Shown here piece by piece: positions 1 to 9,550 of a DNA stretch of 64,000 nucleotides (positions are counted from its first letter, which is position 1; each line of letters opens with the position of its first letter). The notes beneath the pieces were generated by a model. It did not search any database. It worked only from the letters and a program-made list of their open reading frames with translations, and was not told where the DNA came from. Location of the stretch: positions 212,372,500 through 212,436,499 of the forward strand of contig OY986439.1 in the NCBI GenBank assembly GCA_963920525.1, in the 5' to 3' direction. Source of the DNA: Dichetophora obliterata (Eukaryota > Arthropoda > Insecta > Diptera > Sciomyzidae). A program made the translations under genes and the position numbers.

Positions 1-703
1 TAAATAGTAAGTGTAAAAGAAGTGTTAAAAATGTGTTTTCACGTTTTCCATCCCTGATATATACAAAAACAAAAAAACAAAACAAATAATATTCTAAAAC
101 GTTCTATATGAATTAAAAATATTCATATCTGAAGTCAAATATTTTTGAAAACTTATATGTATTTTATTTTATTTATTTTTTATATCTGAAGTCAATAATG
201 TATATTATTTTATATTAGAAATAAGTGCCTACATTTTTTAAGAATCATTTTGTGTTGAAGTTAACTGTTTATCTCATTACAAAGCACAAATATCTTTGAA
301 AACTAATATTTATTTTATTTTGTTTATTTTTTATTCTGAAGTCACTTTTATTATTTGATATTAGAAATAAGTACCTCATTTTTTTAAAAATCATATTGTG
401 TTAAAATGAATTGCTTATCACCTCACAAACCACAAATATTTTTGAAAACAATATTTTTATTTTATTTCATTTATTTTTTATTATTTTATTTTTATAAGCA
501 TAATTTCGTTTTAGAAATTATTAAATGGAAACAAACAAATTGAATTCACGATCTCATATATAAGACTAAAACATGTAATATGTATTACAATTAACTTTAT
601 GTGAAACAATTTGTATGTTATTTATTTGTTATAGTTTTGAAACAACGACAATAAATGCAAAATTTTTAACTATGGACGTGTTTATTTATTTCTGCTTATT
701 TAA
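1..703. repeat. 149-bp tandem repeat in AT-rich flank
   Basis: Three related blocks start near 139, 288 and 437 with a constant spacing of 149 bp. Each opens with AATATYTTTGAAAAC and runs into a stretch of TTTATTTTATTTT, then a segment containing TTAGAAATAAGTRCCT. The third copy is incomplete. The remaining bases up to 703 are AT-rich with no gene that I can see. Confidence 0.75.
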
Positions 704-1216
704 CCCATTAAAGACTGCTCATAGATTCCGCTGTACGATTTTTTTTCAAAATTTATCAGGAAGCTTATATAGGCCATAGAAGTTACTTTGCAAAATTTCA
801 GATTTGTAACTGTCACCGTATTTGAGATCTGCATTGGGTATTTAAATACCCAATCGGCTAATCCGGGTTCTTGGTGTTAGTAAAAATTTGCATATATGGC
901 AACATTCTTTTGTCATAATGAACACCTGATAAATAGAGGATACTAGAGGCAAACTGAACAGGAATTTTTCCCTCGATCATTCCATTTTCTAATTTTCTAC
1001 ATATCCTTATATTTGGATTTTGTCAATTTGGAAAATCACACATCTTCGATCTCGAAAAGGAACATTTAATTTCACATCGTAAAGACAATAAATTGTTTTG
1101 TTTTTCCATGTTTAAAAAAAAAACATTATTTTGATATCTCCTACCACTTTCGAGATATGGCATTTTTCGTAAACAGTGTTTTATGGGTATTTAAATACCC
1201 ATTACTCATTAATGGG
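704..1216. mobile_element. TTAA-flanked MITE, piggyBac-like
   Basis: The element starts CCCATTAA directly after a TTAA (700-703) and ends TTAATGGG directly before TTAG (1217-1220), so the terminal inverted repeat is 8 bp and the target duplication has one mismatch. TTAA duplication with CCC termini is the piggyBac signature. There is no transposase, so it would be non-autonomous. It carries two perfect palindromes of 22 and 20 bp (833-854 and 1183-1202), both built around GGGTATTTAAATACCC. Short TIRs and the mismatch keep this call moderate. Confidence 0.5.
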
Positions 1217-1270
1217 TTAGATGCAAAAATTTCTGGTATTTCTAAATTTTTCAAAATTTCTTATATATAT

Positions 1271-1402
1271 GGGATTTTTCGTGGTATTTTTTTAATACGT
1301 ATGGGATTTTTGGTGGTATTTTTAAAACGCGTGGTATTTTTGTGGTAATTTTTAATGATCGTGGGATTTTTTTGGGTATTTTTTAATAGCTGTGGGATTT
1401 TT
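1271..1402. repeat. 31-bp minisatellite, about 4 units
   Basis: Units beginning GGGATTTTT or GGTATTTTT start at 1271, 1303, 1333, 1363 and 1394, a spacing of 30-32 bp. Each unit has a second GGTATTTTT half and ends in a CGT- or TGT-containing spacer. A 63-residue open frame across this stretch is only the repeat read through and is not called as a gene. Confidence 0.75.
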
Positions 1403-1508
1403 TTTTGTTTACCTTTACCATAGGAGTTTTGGTGGTATTTAATTTATGTTACTTTGGGAAAAAGGTAATTTTCATGGGAATTGTTCCGAATTTTGGCTGG
1501 CAACCTTG

Positions 1509-2706
1509 CGCTCAGGGGATGCCCCCTATAAATGTGTAAGCATTGTGTTGATTCGGAAGATGGGTGATAATTAGTTGGCGTGTGGATAGGCGGAGTAGTG
1601 TCGGTGAAGATTTGTTTTAAATTTGCACAGTTCAAAACTGCCGAAAAACACATTCACAGAAGGACTATTCCACAACTTAACCGTGCGACTAAAGAACGAA
1701 TTATCACGGTAATGCGAGCTTCTATTGAGCAGCGATACAATGGTAAAGGGGTGGGCTTGGACAGCTGCCCGAGTAGACTTGGGAAATACACGAGCTGGTG
1801 GCGTCAGGCCATGTTTCTTCCTTGAACCATGTTTCCTATGGTAATGCCTATACAAAAGGCTTAGGCAACCAACATTACGTCGATGCCCAAGAGAGTTGAG
1901 CGCGGATGAAATACTTTCATCCCCTATCAAATATATCGTGACGTTGAATTCGATACAGAAGCTCCAAATAAGATCTTGAAGCCCTTGCCCAAATGTGGGA
2001 ATTATACTCCATTTTCGGCCTAATATATGAGGTGATCATGTGAAGATCAGCTGAAGTGAAATATTTTTTGCACCGTTTTAGAAAACCTAGGCAGTTGCCT
2101 GCTTCTTTCGACACATCGAAAATAATATCATTCCAACGAAGATCAGATTGGATCAATATGCCCAGTACGTCAAGAGCGGCTGATTCCACAAGATCCACAC
2201 CATTCATAATGAGCTAAGGGGCAGCCCACACGCTTGTGGGTTAACAGACAGTACTGGGTCTTGCTTGCATTAAAACCTACTCTATTAGCAAGACCCCACT
2301 CGGAGATTTTTTGCAGATCATTTAGGAGTGTGTCATTCATATTTTGCCTTCTTATCTCAATCTCCATAGAAGTTTTTTGAATAAATATGAATAAAAAATG
2401 CTGCTGTCGTCTGCAAACGAATGCATTTGGTTATGCGTCAACGACAGAAGGTCGTTGATAAAAACCAGAAACAAGGTGGGCGATAGGACTGAACCCTGTG
2501 GTACTCCTGCGTTGATGGCGTGCTTCTCGGACGAAATACCGTCAACTACGACACGAATCGTTCTGTCCTTGAGGAAACACCTGATCCATCGAGCACAGTT
2601 ACCACCAAAACCAAATGCAACAAGTTTTGACACAAGAGCTTTATGCCACACTTGGTCGAACGCTTTTGAAATATCAAGAGAAACAACCCTGCTCTCATCG
2701 AAAAAG
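1509..2706 (-). pseudogene. Non-LTR retrotransposon (Jockey/CR1-like) RT fragment
   Basis: This is the 3' half of a LINE, read on the minus strand from about 2706 down to 1509. Reverse-transcriptase motifs follow in order: SLDISKAFDQVWH (about 2640-2690), GVPQGSVLSPTLF (about 2490) and the catalytic FADD box (about 2415). Then come a thumb/C-terminal region (FLKRCKKYFTSADL, SYIRPKMEYNSHIWA) and the family's end motif RTVKLWNS. The reading switches between at least three frames, so it is dead. It is truncated upstream inside the RT, as is usual for LINE insertions. The 3' UTR contains GGGGCATCCCCTGAGCG, shared with the fragment at 44757-44863; a coding relic of the same family lies at 39527-39885. 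Confidence 0.85.
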
Positions 2707-2737
2707 TGAACACATTGATTTTATTTGAGAAATGGAT

Positions 2738-3445
2738 TACACTGTGTGGCAAGAAAAATCTGTATGTAATAATTTCAATGTTTTTCACATCATTTAAATA
2801 TGAGGAATCTTGTGGTATTATCCGTTTTGCCACTTTACCGACGACTTTAGAGCAAATTTTTTTTTTTAATTAGTCCAGATATGCACTCATTTGCATGTTG
2901 AGAACTCTTGAACCGTTAAGATTTTTATTTTAGTTTCTTCAGCAAAGTTCTTTCTATTACTCTTGCCAACCACTTTGTTGAACAAATATATAACAAAAAA
3001 TCACCTGAAATTGTCTTTAAACCTTTAATAAGCGACATATGTCTTGCCCGTTATCAACGCTTCAAAGCAAAAAATGTTACTCATACGCAATGTTGTTCGA
3101 ATTTTGTTCGTTTGACTTTTTGTAAGAAACACTCAATAAGACCCACTGGAAGCGATTTTTTCATATTCATTTATTCAGCAATGTTGTTGGCCAGAATTAT
3201 AGAAAGAACTTTGCCGAAGAAACCAAAATGAAATCCTAATCAAGAGTTATCAACATGAAAATGAGTGCATATAGTGAATAATTTTTGATATATCTTAAAA
3301 AAGAAAATTTTGTTCTAAAATGTTCGGTAAAGTGGTAAAACGAATGTCACCACGAGATTCCTTTTACCAAAATTAAGTGAAAAACTTTTAAATTATCAAA
3401 TACAGAGAAAAAAGATACCAAAAAGCGCACAGTGTTATTTATGTG
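2738..3445. mobile_element. Long inverted-repeat element, copy 1
   Basis: Two arms of roughly 270 bp (about 2738-3010 and 3155-3445) are imperfect reverse complements. Landmarks in both arms are a CACTGTG/CACAGTG end, AAGTGGTAAAAC near the middle, and a segment matching ATGCACTCATTTKCATGTTG. The loop of about 145 bp holds ATGTTACTCATACGCAATG. No coding capacity is visible, so it is a fold-back or MITE-type element. A second copy lies at 51905-54970 and is interrupted. I cannot assign a superfamily, since no clean target duplication is visible. Confidence 0.7.
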
Positions 3446-6099
3446 TTGCAAAATTATGTTTAAACTAATAAGTAGTGGTTTAAAAGTTTTTTCTAATTTT
3501 AAAAACTACAAAAACTAAAAAAAAATCTCAATGAATTTTTCCAGTGATACTAGGTTAAAATATCAAAATCAATCTTTTTAAAAATTTACTAACTATGTCG
3601 CAAAAAATCGTGAATGTTATTTCTTGGCGGTTCATCCCCATCCCCTTGACGAATGCATTCTTTAGGTGGGGCGATTTGACCACTTTAGAGACCTTACCAA
3701 AAAAGTAATAGAAATTTTCGATATAATTTATTTAAAAAAATATAAAATCAAAACTAATAAATGTAACTTTACAAATTAAAAATATTTTTTTTTTTTAAAT
3801 ATTGGTTATTTTGGGGATCCATTTAAAAAAAAGTAGCGCTTGGTTCCGCCTTTAATTCTATGCACCACAGGCATGGAGAAATTTGCCACTGATCGGACGA
3901 GTGTGTGCTTTAGAGACTCGATATTGGAGTGTCGAGAAGAGCAAGCCATGGTCTTTAGAACGGACCACATTTTATAGTTTTTTGAAAGCAGTTGTTTGTC
4001 AAAAAAAAAAAAAAAAAAAAATTCGAAATATTATTTCAGCGTTACATGGAGAGAGCTTGTCTTGTCAAAGGAATATTTACATATAAGCTATTAGATTCAT
4101 AAACTGTTTGAGAAAAGCTGTTTTGCCAAATGGAATTTTAAAAAAAGTTGAAAGATGCTGATTTGCCGATGCCATTTCTTGAGCTAAATATTGCAGAAAT
4201 AACACGATTATGCCATACAAAACGTACTAAAATATTAATTATGTTTATGATTAAATTTAAAATAAATTTGACAAATAGTCATTAAAATGTGATGCTTAAC
4301 AGAACTGACTCTGAATATAATTTATGATATTTCGCCCAAAAATACTTCATTTTTATTCATATAAAAATGTGCAACTTAATTGAATTACAGGTAAATGATA
4401 TTATAAGAGCTTAATTGAGCTTTCGTTGCTACCTGGCTGCCTTGGTGCCTTGGTGGCACAGAATGCGTGCCACCAAAAAGATCCATTTTCAGAATTTGTT
4501 ACATTTTCGATACGTAGTCCCCGATGTAATACTGTCAAATGCAAAAAAAAAAGAGCATAAAAATAAACAAAGTGCGCATAAAGGAAATAAATTTATTTTT
4601 TCTGACATTGAGTTTCTATCTACATACACACATATGTACGAACATAGCAACCAAATTAAAGCTATGTCTCACACAAGCATAATGGCAAGCATAGAGTTAA
4701 AAGTATGACATGGACAGACATTGAAAACGACAGGCAACGCCCTCTCATGGGGCAAAGCATAAGCATCGCGTGCAGCAGAGTTTAGTTGGTGGAAAGAGCC
4801 AAATGCTGCTTTATGCCAATAACAATGATAACAACAAAAACAACTCGACTTAAGTCGCTTACTTATATATTTTATGTATATTATATTTTAGCTTGAATAC
4901 TTTTTGGCGCTTATGTTTTTTCTACGAAGAAAAAAAAATGGCGAATTTAAAATGTTGTTTGTTTTTTAAGCTTGTGTCAAAGTTGTCTGTTTGAAGTGTG
5001 GTTGAGTAAAAAAATAGAAGGAAAATAGAGTTAACAGGAAAAAAAAGTAACCTTAAAGACAAAATATTGATAAACATATATAAAAAAATAAAAAAAAAAA
5101 TAAATTATAAACAAGTTATACAGTGAAGTTGTAAAAAATGGCGTTAATGCAATAAAAAACTGGCACTAAATGCCAACGAAAACTGACTTCAAGTTTTGAA
5201 ATTAGCTAGCATTTTGAAGTCGTGACTTGAAATCAATTGATAAAACTGTCTGCTGCAGTCTTCTGCTGCCATTCACTTTGATTGAAGTCGTGCTCTTTGA
5301 AGTCATTGATTTCATTAAATTGCTAACAATTTAAATGCAATGAAATCATTAGGAGTCTCAGTGCAAATCATGTTGTAAATGTCGTCTATATGTTCAGTGC
5401 ATACTTCAGCTACTCAGAGAACAAATGATCTCAACAAAATAACTATTTTTTGCATTACATTTTTAGTTTTTCGAAGTTGCACATTTTCCACTTAAATCGT
5501 TTTGTTTTTGTTGCATATTAGCTTTTGAATTTGTTTATGCTAAAGATTAAGTGAAGAAATAATATATCGTGACTTTAATAAACTACTTCGTTCATGATTT
5601 TATTTATTTTGAAAGATTTCAATCATTTGATTTTAAGGACTTAAAATTGAGTTCAAATTGCAACCGTTTCAAAAGAATTAAGGAATGTAATCGTCATGAC
5701 TACAAAAATTTTATATATATAATTACTCAAAAATGTTTTTAGGACTTCTTGTTTTAAAGTCAATGCCATCAAAAATTATATCAAGATTGCAATACAAAAT
5801 GTTTGCAATCTTTTCCAACTTTGTTATACAACAATAAGCAGCACCAAATTTTACTTGTGTAGAATAATAATCCAAAAATAATAATTAGAAGCAATTTTCT
5901 TTTAAAGTTATGGATATGGTTGAAATTTATTTGTATAATTTTAAGGTGCTCTTATAAAAGGCAGAACGAAAATAGATACATAATGTGTAATGATGCTCTG
6001 GCTAGGGTTGAAGCACGCCGGATGCAGTAGTCGTTCATACACAGAAAATTTATATTTGGAGACTTTAAGTTGGTTAGATTTCATTCTTTATCTTTATTT
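3446..6099. other. Anonymous AT-rich DNA, no gene seen
   Basis: Mostly AT-rich sequence with a 20-base A run near 4003-4022. A small 10-bp-stem hairpin sits at 4450-4476 (TTGGTGGCAC and its complement). TTGAAGTC words recur around 5180-5320. Open frames of up to 97 residues have no recognisable motif and I treat them as chance. Confidence 0.6.
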
Positions 6100-6111
6100 A
6101 TTTTGTAACGT

Positions 6112-6330
6112 GACGTTACAAATATTATATACTTTTTATACACTAAATAAACTATAATATTAAATAATTTCGGTGTACATATATGTTCATATTATATCAC
6201 TCAAATATTCCTACTTATTATTATAAATATAAAGACGTTACAAATATTATATTTTTATACACTACGTAAACTATAATATTAAATATTTTCGATATATATA
6301 TTCATATTGTACTACTTAAATATTTCTACT
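6112..6330. repeat. 122-bp tandem duplication inside LTR
   Basis: GACGTTACAAATATTATAT occurs at 6112 and 6234, each followed by the same TACACTA..TAAACTATAATATTAAAT and CTACTTATTATTAT blocks. The period is 122 bp and there are just under two copies, at the 5' end of the solo LTR. Confidence 0.8.
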
Positions 6331-6609
6331 TATTATTATTAAAGCAGCAATAACACACAACCGCACTACGATACCAGACCATAGAAACAAACACACGCTA
6401 CATACCTACTCAATAAAACTAATTGACAACACACAACCGCACTACTGCATAAGCCACTAATTAATACGCACACCACCTATCTATGCATAGCCAGGCAGGC
6501 CAAAGACAAAACTGAACGTATAATTCCCAACTGGTTTTCTGTCCATATCGAATAAAAGGGCGACACAAAACCAACCAAAGCAGTCTTGCTTTAGGTAAGC
6601 TATACTTAA

Positions 6610-6985
6610 TGACTCAATGGCGAGCCAGCTTGCTGGTTCTTCCCTTTGAGTCTCTGCTTGAGATGTCGCACTTGCGGTGAGAACCAGTCCGTGGTTCGTC
6701 CAACGCAGTCGGCATACTCTATATTTTTGGTCGCAGTGACTCAATAGCGAGCTAGCTTGCTGGTTCTTCCCTTTGAGTCTCTGCTTGAGATGTCGCACTT
6801 GCGGTGAGAACCAATCTTTGGTTCGTCCAACGCAGTCGGCATACTCTAATTGGAATTTGCTTGGTTTGGTTGCAGGGACTCGATGGCGAGCCAGCTTGCT
6901 GGTTCTTCCCTTTGAGTCTCCGTTTGATGACGTCGCACTTGCATTGAGAACCTGTCTTTGGTTCGTCCAACGCAGTCCGGCATAT
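6610..6985. repeat. Three tandem copies of a 127-139 bp unit inside LTR
   Basis: Units start at 6610, 6737 and 6876 with GACTCRATRGCGAG. They share TTGCTGGTTCTTCCCTTTG, a GATGTCGCACTTGC or close variant, and GGTTCGTCCAACGCAGTC. The copies differ mainly by short insertions at their ends. The overlapping open frames of 187 and 72 residues on the minus strand are products of the repeat, not genes. They may act as U3-type enhancer repeats, by analogy with other LTRs. Confidence 0.85.
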
Positions 6986-7013
6986 ATTAACTTTCTAAAA
7001 ATATTAATAATGA

Positions 7014-7385
7014 GTCTTGCTTTAGAGGCCCTGGCAGGATTCACAGATTTACCGATCTACCGATTACCGATCTTCGCTTTAGGGGTCCTGGCAGGATTCA
7101 CCAATTCACTGATTTACCGATCTACCGATTACCGAATACCGATCTACCGATCTACCGATCTACCGAATACCGATCTACCGAATACTGATAACCGATTCAC
7201 CGAATACCAATCTTCCGATTTACCGATCTACCGAATACCGATCTACCGAATACCGATCTACCGAATACTGATTACCGATTCACCGATTTACCGATCCACC
7301 GATTACCGATCTACCGAATTACTGATTACCGATTCACCGATTCACCGATTCACCGATTTACCGATTAACCGAATACCGATTTTGC
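7014..7385. repeat. ACCGATCT-type microsatellite region inside LTR
   Basis: Degenerate tandem runs of ACCGATCT, ACCGAAT and ACCGATTC words fill 7050-7380. Before it, a 57-bp duplication repeats TTTAGRGGYCCTGGCAGGATTCAC at about 7021 and 7078 in slightly varied form. The plus-strand open frame over it (7 to 9-residue repeats rich in PIYR) is an artefact of the repeat period. Confidence 0.8.
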
Positions 7386-7621
7386 CGCCAGCTGGACCTA
7401 CAACTTCCGACCATTCGACCGCTTCCATTCACTGTTACCCAAACTGCTGACGTTACGCTGCATTAAGTATTTTTAAGGAGAATATATCAATAAAATACAA
7501 AATTATAATATTAAACCAACACCAACTGCGTTCTCATTTGCTGAAAGTTTGTGGATCTTTCACTCGATCCTGGCACGGCTGAGCTGACCTCAGCCATAAG
7601 ATAAAACCACTGTTACAATTT

Positions 7622-7924
7622 CCATCTTTATTTATTCACATTTCAATTTCTTGTCTTAATCCTTACATATAAATTTTACGGCGTTGCGAATAGCTTTGCA
7701 TGCGTTCAACGATGTTATATGATATTCTTCCTTGTAACATATGTCCTAGCCACGTTGTGTTGTACTCTGCGTCTCAATTACTTTACTTAATTACTTTATT
7801 GGATTACTTCAGCTTTTATCTTTATTTATTTCTTTACTTTTACTTTATGCCTTAGTGACAGGTATTCGTAGTAGTAAACTTAAAGCCTGCTCAAGAAGCT
7901 AAACTAAGTTTGACACTGAATAAC
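7622..7924. other. Spacer between two solo LTRs
   Basis: About 300 bp of AT-rich DNA containing repeated TTTATTTATT and ATTACTTTA words. It ends with the TAAC target repeat of the next LTR at 7921-7924. I see no gene. Confidence 0.6.
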
Positions 7925-8541
7925 TGGTTGGCAGGAGTCAAAGACATTCTCCAGCTCCTTTCCTTGCAATTTCTAAGGCTAGTCCAGGCGATGAGCTAAT
8001 AATCAACAAGGAATTCAACTCAAACCAACAATCAGAAATAAATGAATCATGGGCCCATTTATTCCAATTATTAAGTCTTCGTCCAGACAAGCTTCTATCT
8101 ACACTGAGCTGTTCACTTACCCGTCACGATCGACTGCTGCACGGCAGAGAGCTCAAATCTGGTCGTGCGTGGTCTTTTATAAGCGCATGCTTGTTCTTCT
8201 TTGTAGCTGATGCAGCTGTGTTGCATGGCAGTTATTGTCGGGTTGCTTTGTGCTTGAAATTTTTTATGTTGTTATAGTTGTTTCACTTCTTCTTCTTACT
8301 TGTGCTATGATGCAGCTGTGCCGCATTGCATATATTGCCTGATTGCTTTGTGCTTGTACTTTGTCGCTTTGGAGCCGTTACTTATAGCTGTCTCTTTCCT
8401 TCTTGTTAATTTTACTATGTCGCCGCGTTTCTGGTATTGTTTGGTCGTTCTATTCTTCTTTCCATATGATTTCCAGGGCTGCCACGCTATTGCCATTCGC
8501 CACTGATGTTTTAACATAAGATGACATTTGATGTCTTAACA
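7925..8541 (-). mobile_element. Solo LTR, Ty3/gypsy-type, 617 bp
   Basis: On the minus strand it starts TGTTAAGACATC and ends TGCCAACCA, TG...CA, and is flanked by the direct repeat TAAC (7921-7924 and 8542-8545). Read in that orientation it has a TTATAAAA box (8175-8182) and an AATAAA signal (8058-8063) about 112 bp downstream, a good layout for a U3-R-U5. A block of about 100 bp beginning GATGCAGCTGTG is repeated in U3 (about 8211 and 8310). There is no second LTR or internal region. Confidence 0.75.
8175..8182 (-). promoter_or_regulatory. TATA box of the solo LTR
   Basis: TTATAAAA read on the minus strand, placed in the predicted U3 and about 112 bp upstream of the LTR's polyadenylation signal. 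Transcription would start near 8145 and run toward lower coordinates. Confidence 0.55.
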
Positions 8542-8620
8542 TAACTTAAATTCAACTGAACTTTATCTTTAATCTTAAATGCAAGCAAACTAATAGAAAC
8601 TTCACTATTTAATAAACTTA

Positions 8621-8760
8621 CTGCATTATTCTGTATCACGAAGATGCACACAAACGATGAGAAAGACACGAGAAGCAATACTTTCTTCCATACAAAATTG
8701 TATTGCTTCTCGTGTCTTTCTCATCGTTGGTGTGCTTCTTCGTGATACAGAATAATGCAG
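8621..8760. mobile_element. Palindromic 140-bp MITE, copy 1
   Basis: The whole element is one almost perfect hairpin: CTGCATTATTCTGTATCACG at one end and its complement at the other, with arms of about 65 bp meeting near 8690. It is flanked by TTA on both sides (8618-8620, 8761-8763). A 3-bp TWA duplication is typical of PIF/Harbinger, although the ends differ from the usual GGGC start. It has no coding capacity. Confidence 0.85.
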
Positions 8761-8763
8761 TTA

Positions 8764-9404
8764 GTTTTGTGTTGTCTAATCTTATTACATACCAGTGTAT
8801 CTCTCTTAAGAAATAACTTAAATGATAAAAAGACTAATAAATACATTTAATTCAAAAATATAATTCAAAATCATACTATACAAAACTGGAATTTACAAAT
8901 ATGCGGCATAAGAACTTGTGCCGTCACAAATGTTTTACTTATTATTTTGTAGTTAGTGCTTTTTGACACTAATCTCCATTCCCAGCCACCTAACTGACAT
9001 ATATATGGACCACTTTCTATGTTTGCAAAATAAATGTTGCATAAGAACCCATTATCAGATATTCGGTAACCATTGTCAACCATATTACTGACAACTTGTT
9101 TGAAGTGAGTTTGGAGCTAGTTGAAAGATGAGAGCATACAAATTTTATATACATACGTATATATGCGTGTAATATGCATGCTATGTGTGTGACACTTAAT
9201 GCTTTATTCAACTGGGAAACAAGCAGATGTTCTCACAGGACATACAAGATGGCAGATGAAAGTAAAATCACAAAATACTTAGTCATTAGCAAATGAAGCT
9301 AAATGTTGGAATAATAAAGAAAAAGCAAAATTTATTAAAGTCTCACACGCATTATTTGGCTCAATGCAGCTTGAATGCAGAGCTTTCAGTTGAAAAAGTC
9401 TAAC
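8764..9404. other. Anonymous AT-rich DNA between two MITE copies
   Basis: No gene or repeat recognised. Two overlapping minus-strand frames of 64-70 residues have no family features and I take them as chance. Confidence 0.6.
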
Positions 9405-9407
9405 TAA

Positions 9408-9547
9408 CTGCATTATTCTGTATCACGAAGAAGCACACCAACGATGAGAAAAACACGAGAAGCAATACTTTCTTCCATACAAAATTGTATTGCTTCTCGT
9501 GTCTTTCTCATCGTTGGTGTGCTTGTTCGTGATACAGAATAATGCAC
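9408..9547. mobile_element. Palindromic 140-bp MITE, copy 2
   Basis: Same length and nearly the same sequence as the copy at 8621-8760, with TAA on both sides (9405-9407, 9548-9550). The two arms differ at only a few positions. Together the copies show precise ends and a consistent TWA target. Confidence 0.85.
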
Positions 9548-9550
9548 TAA

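Larger units (their letters stand above)
6104..7617 (+). mobile_element. Solo LTR, Ty3/gypsy-type, 1.5 kb
   Basis: The segment begins TGTAAC and ends GTTACA, a perfect 6-bp terminal inverted repeat of TG...CA form, and is flanked on both sides by the 4-bp direct repeat ATTT (6100-6103 and 7618-7621). Four-base duplications fit Ty3/gypsy integrases. An AATAAA lies near 7489, about 130 bp before the end, as expected for R/U5 on the plus strand. No internal coding region or second LTR is present, so it is best read as a solo LTR left by LTR-LTR recombination. It is unusually long and packed with tandem repeats, listed separately. Confidence 0.75.

Noticed and set aside
6481..7450. Open frames of 187 residues (minus) and 225 residues (plus)
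   Set aside because: They run through tandem repeats and the ACCGATCT microsatellite inside the solo LTR; the proteins are just translated repeat units.
6104..7617. Reading the 1.5-kb LTR as a TIR DNA transposon
   Set aside because: Its inverted repeat is only 6 bp and of TG...CA form, with a 4-bp duplication and a polyadenylation signal near the end, which fit an LTR better.
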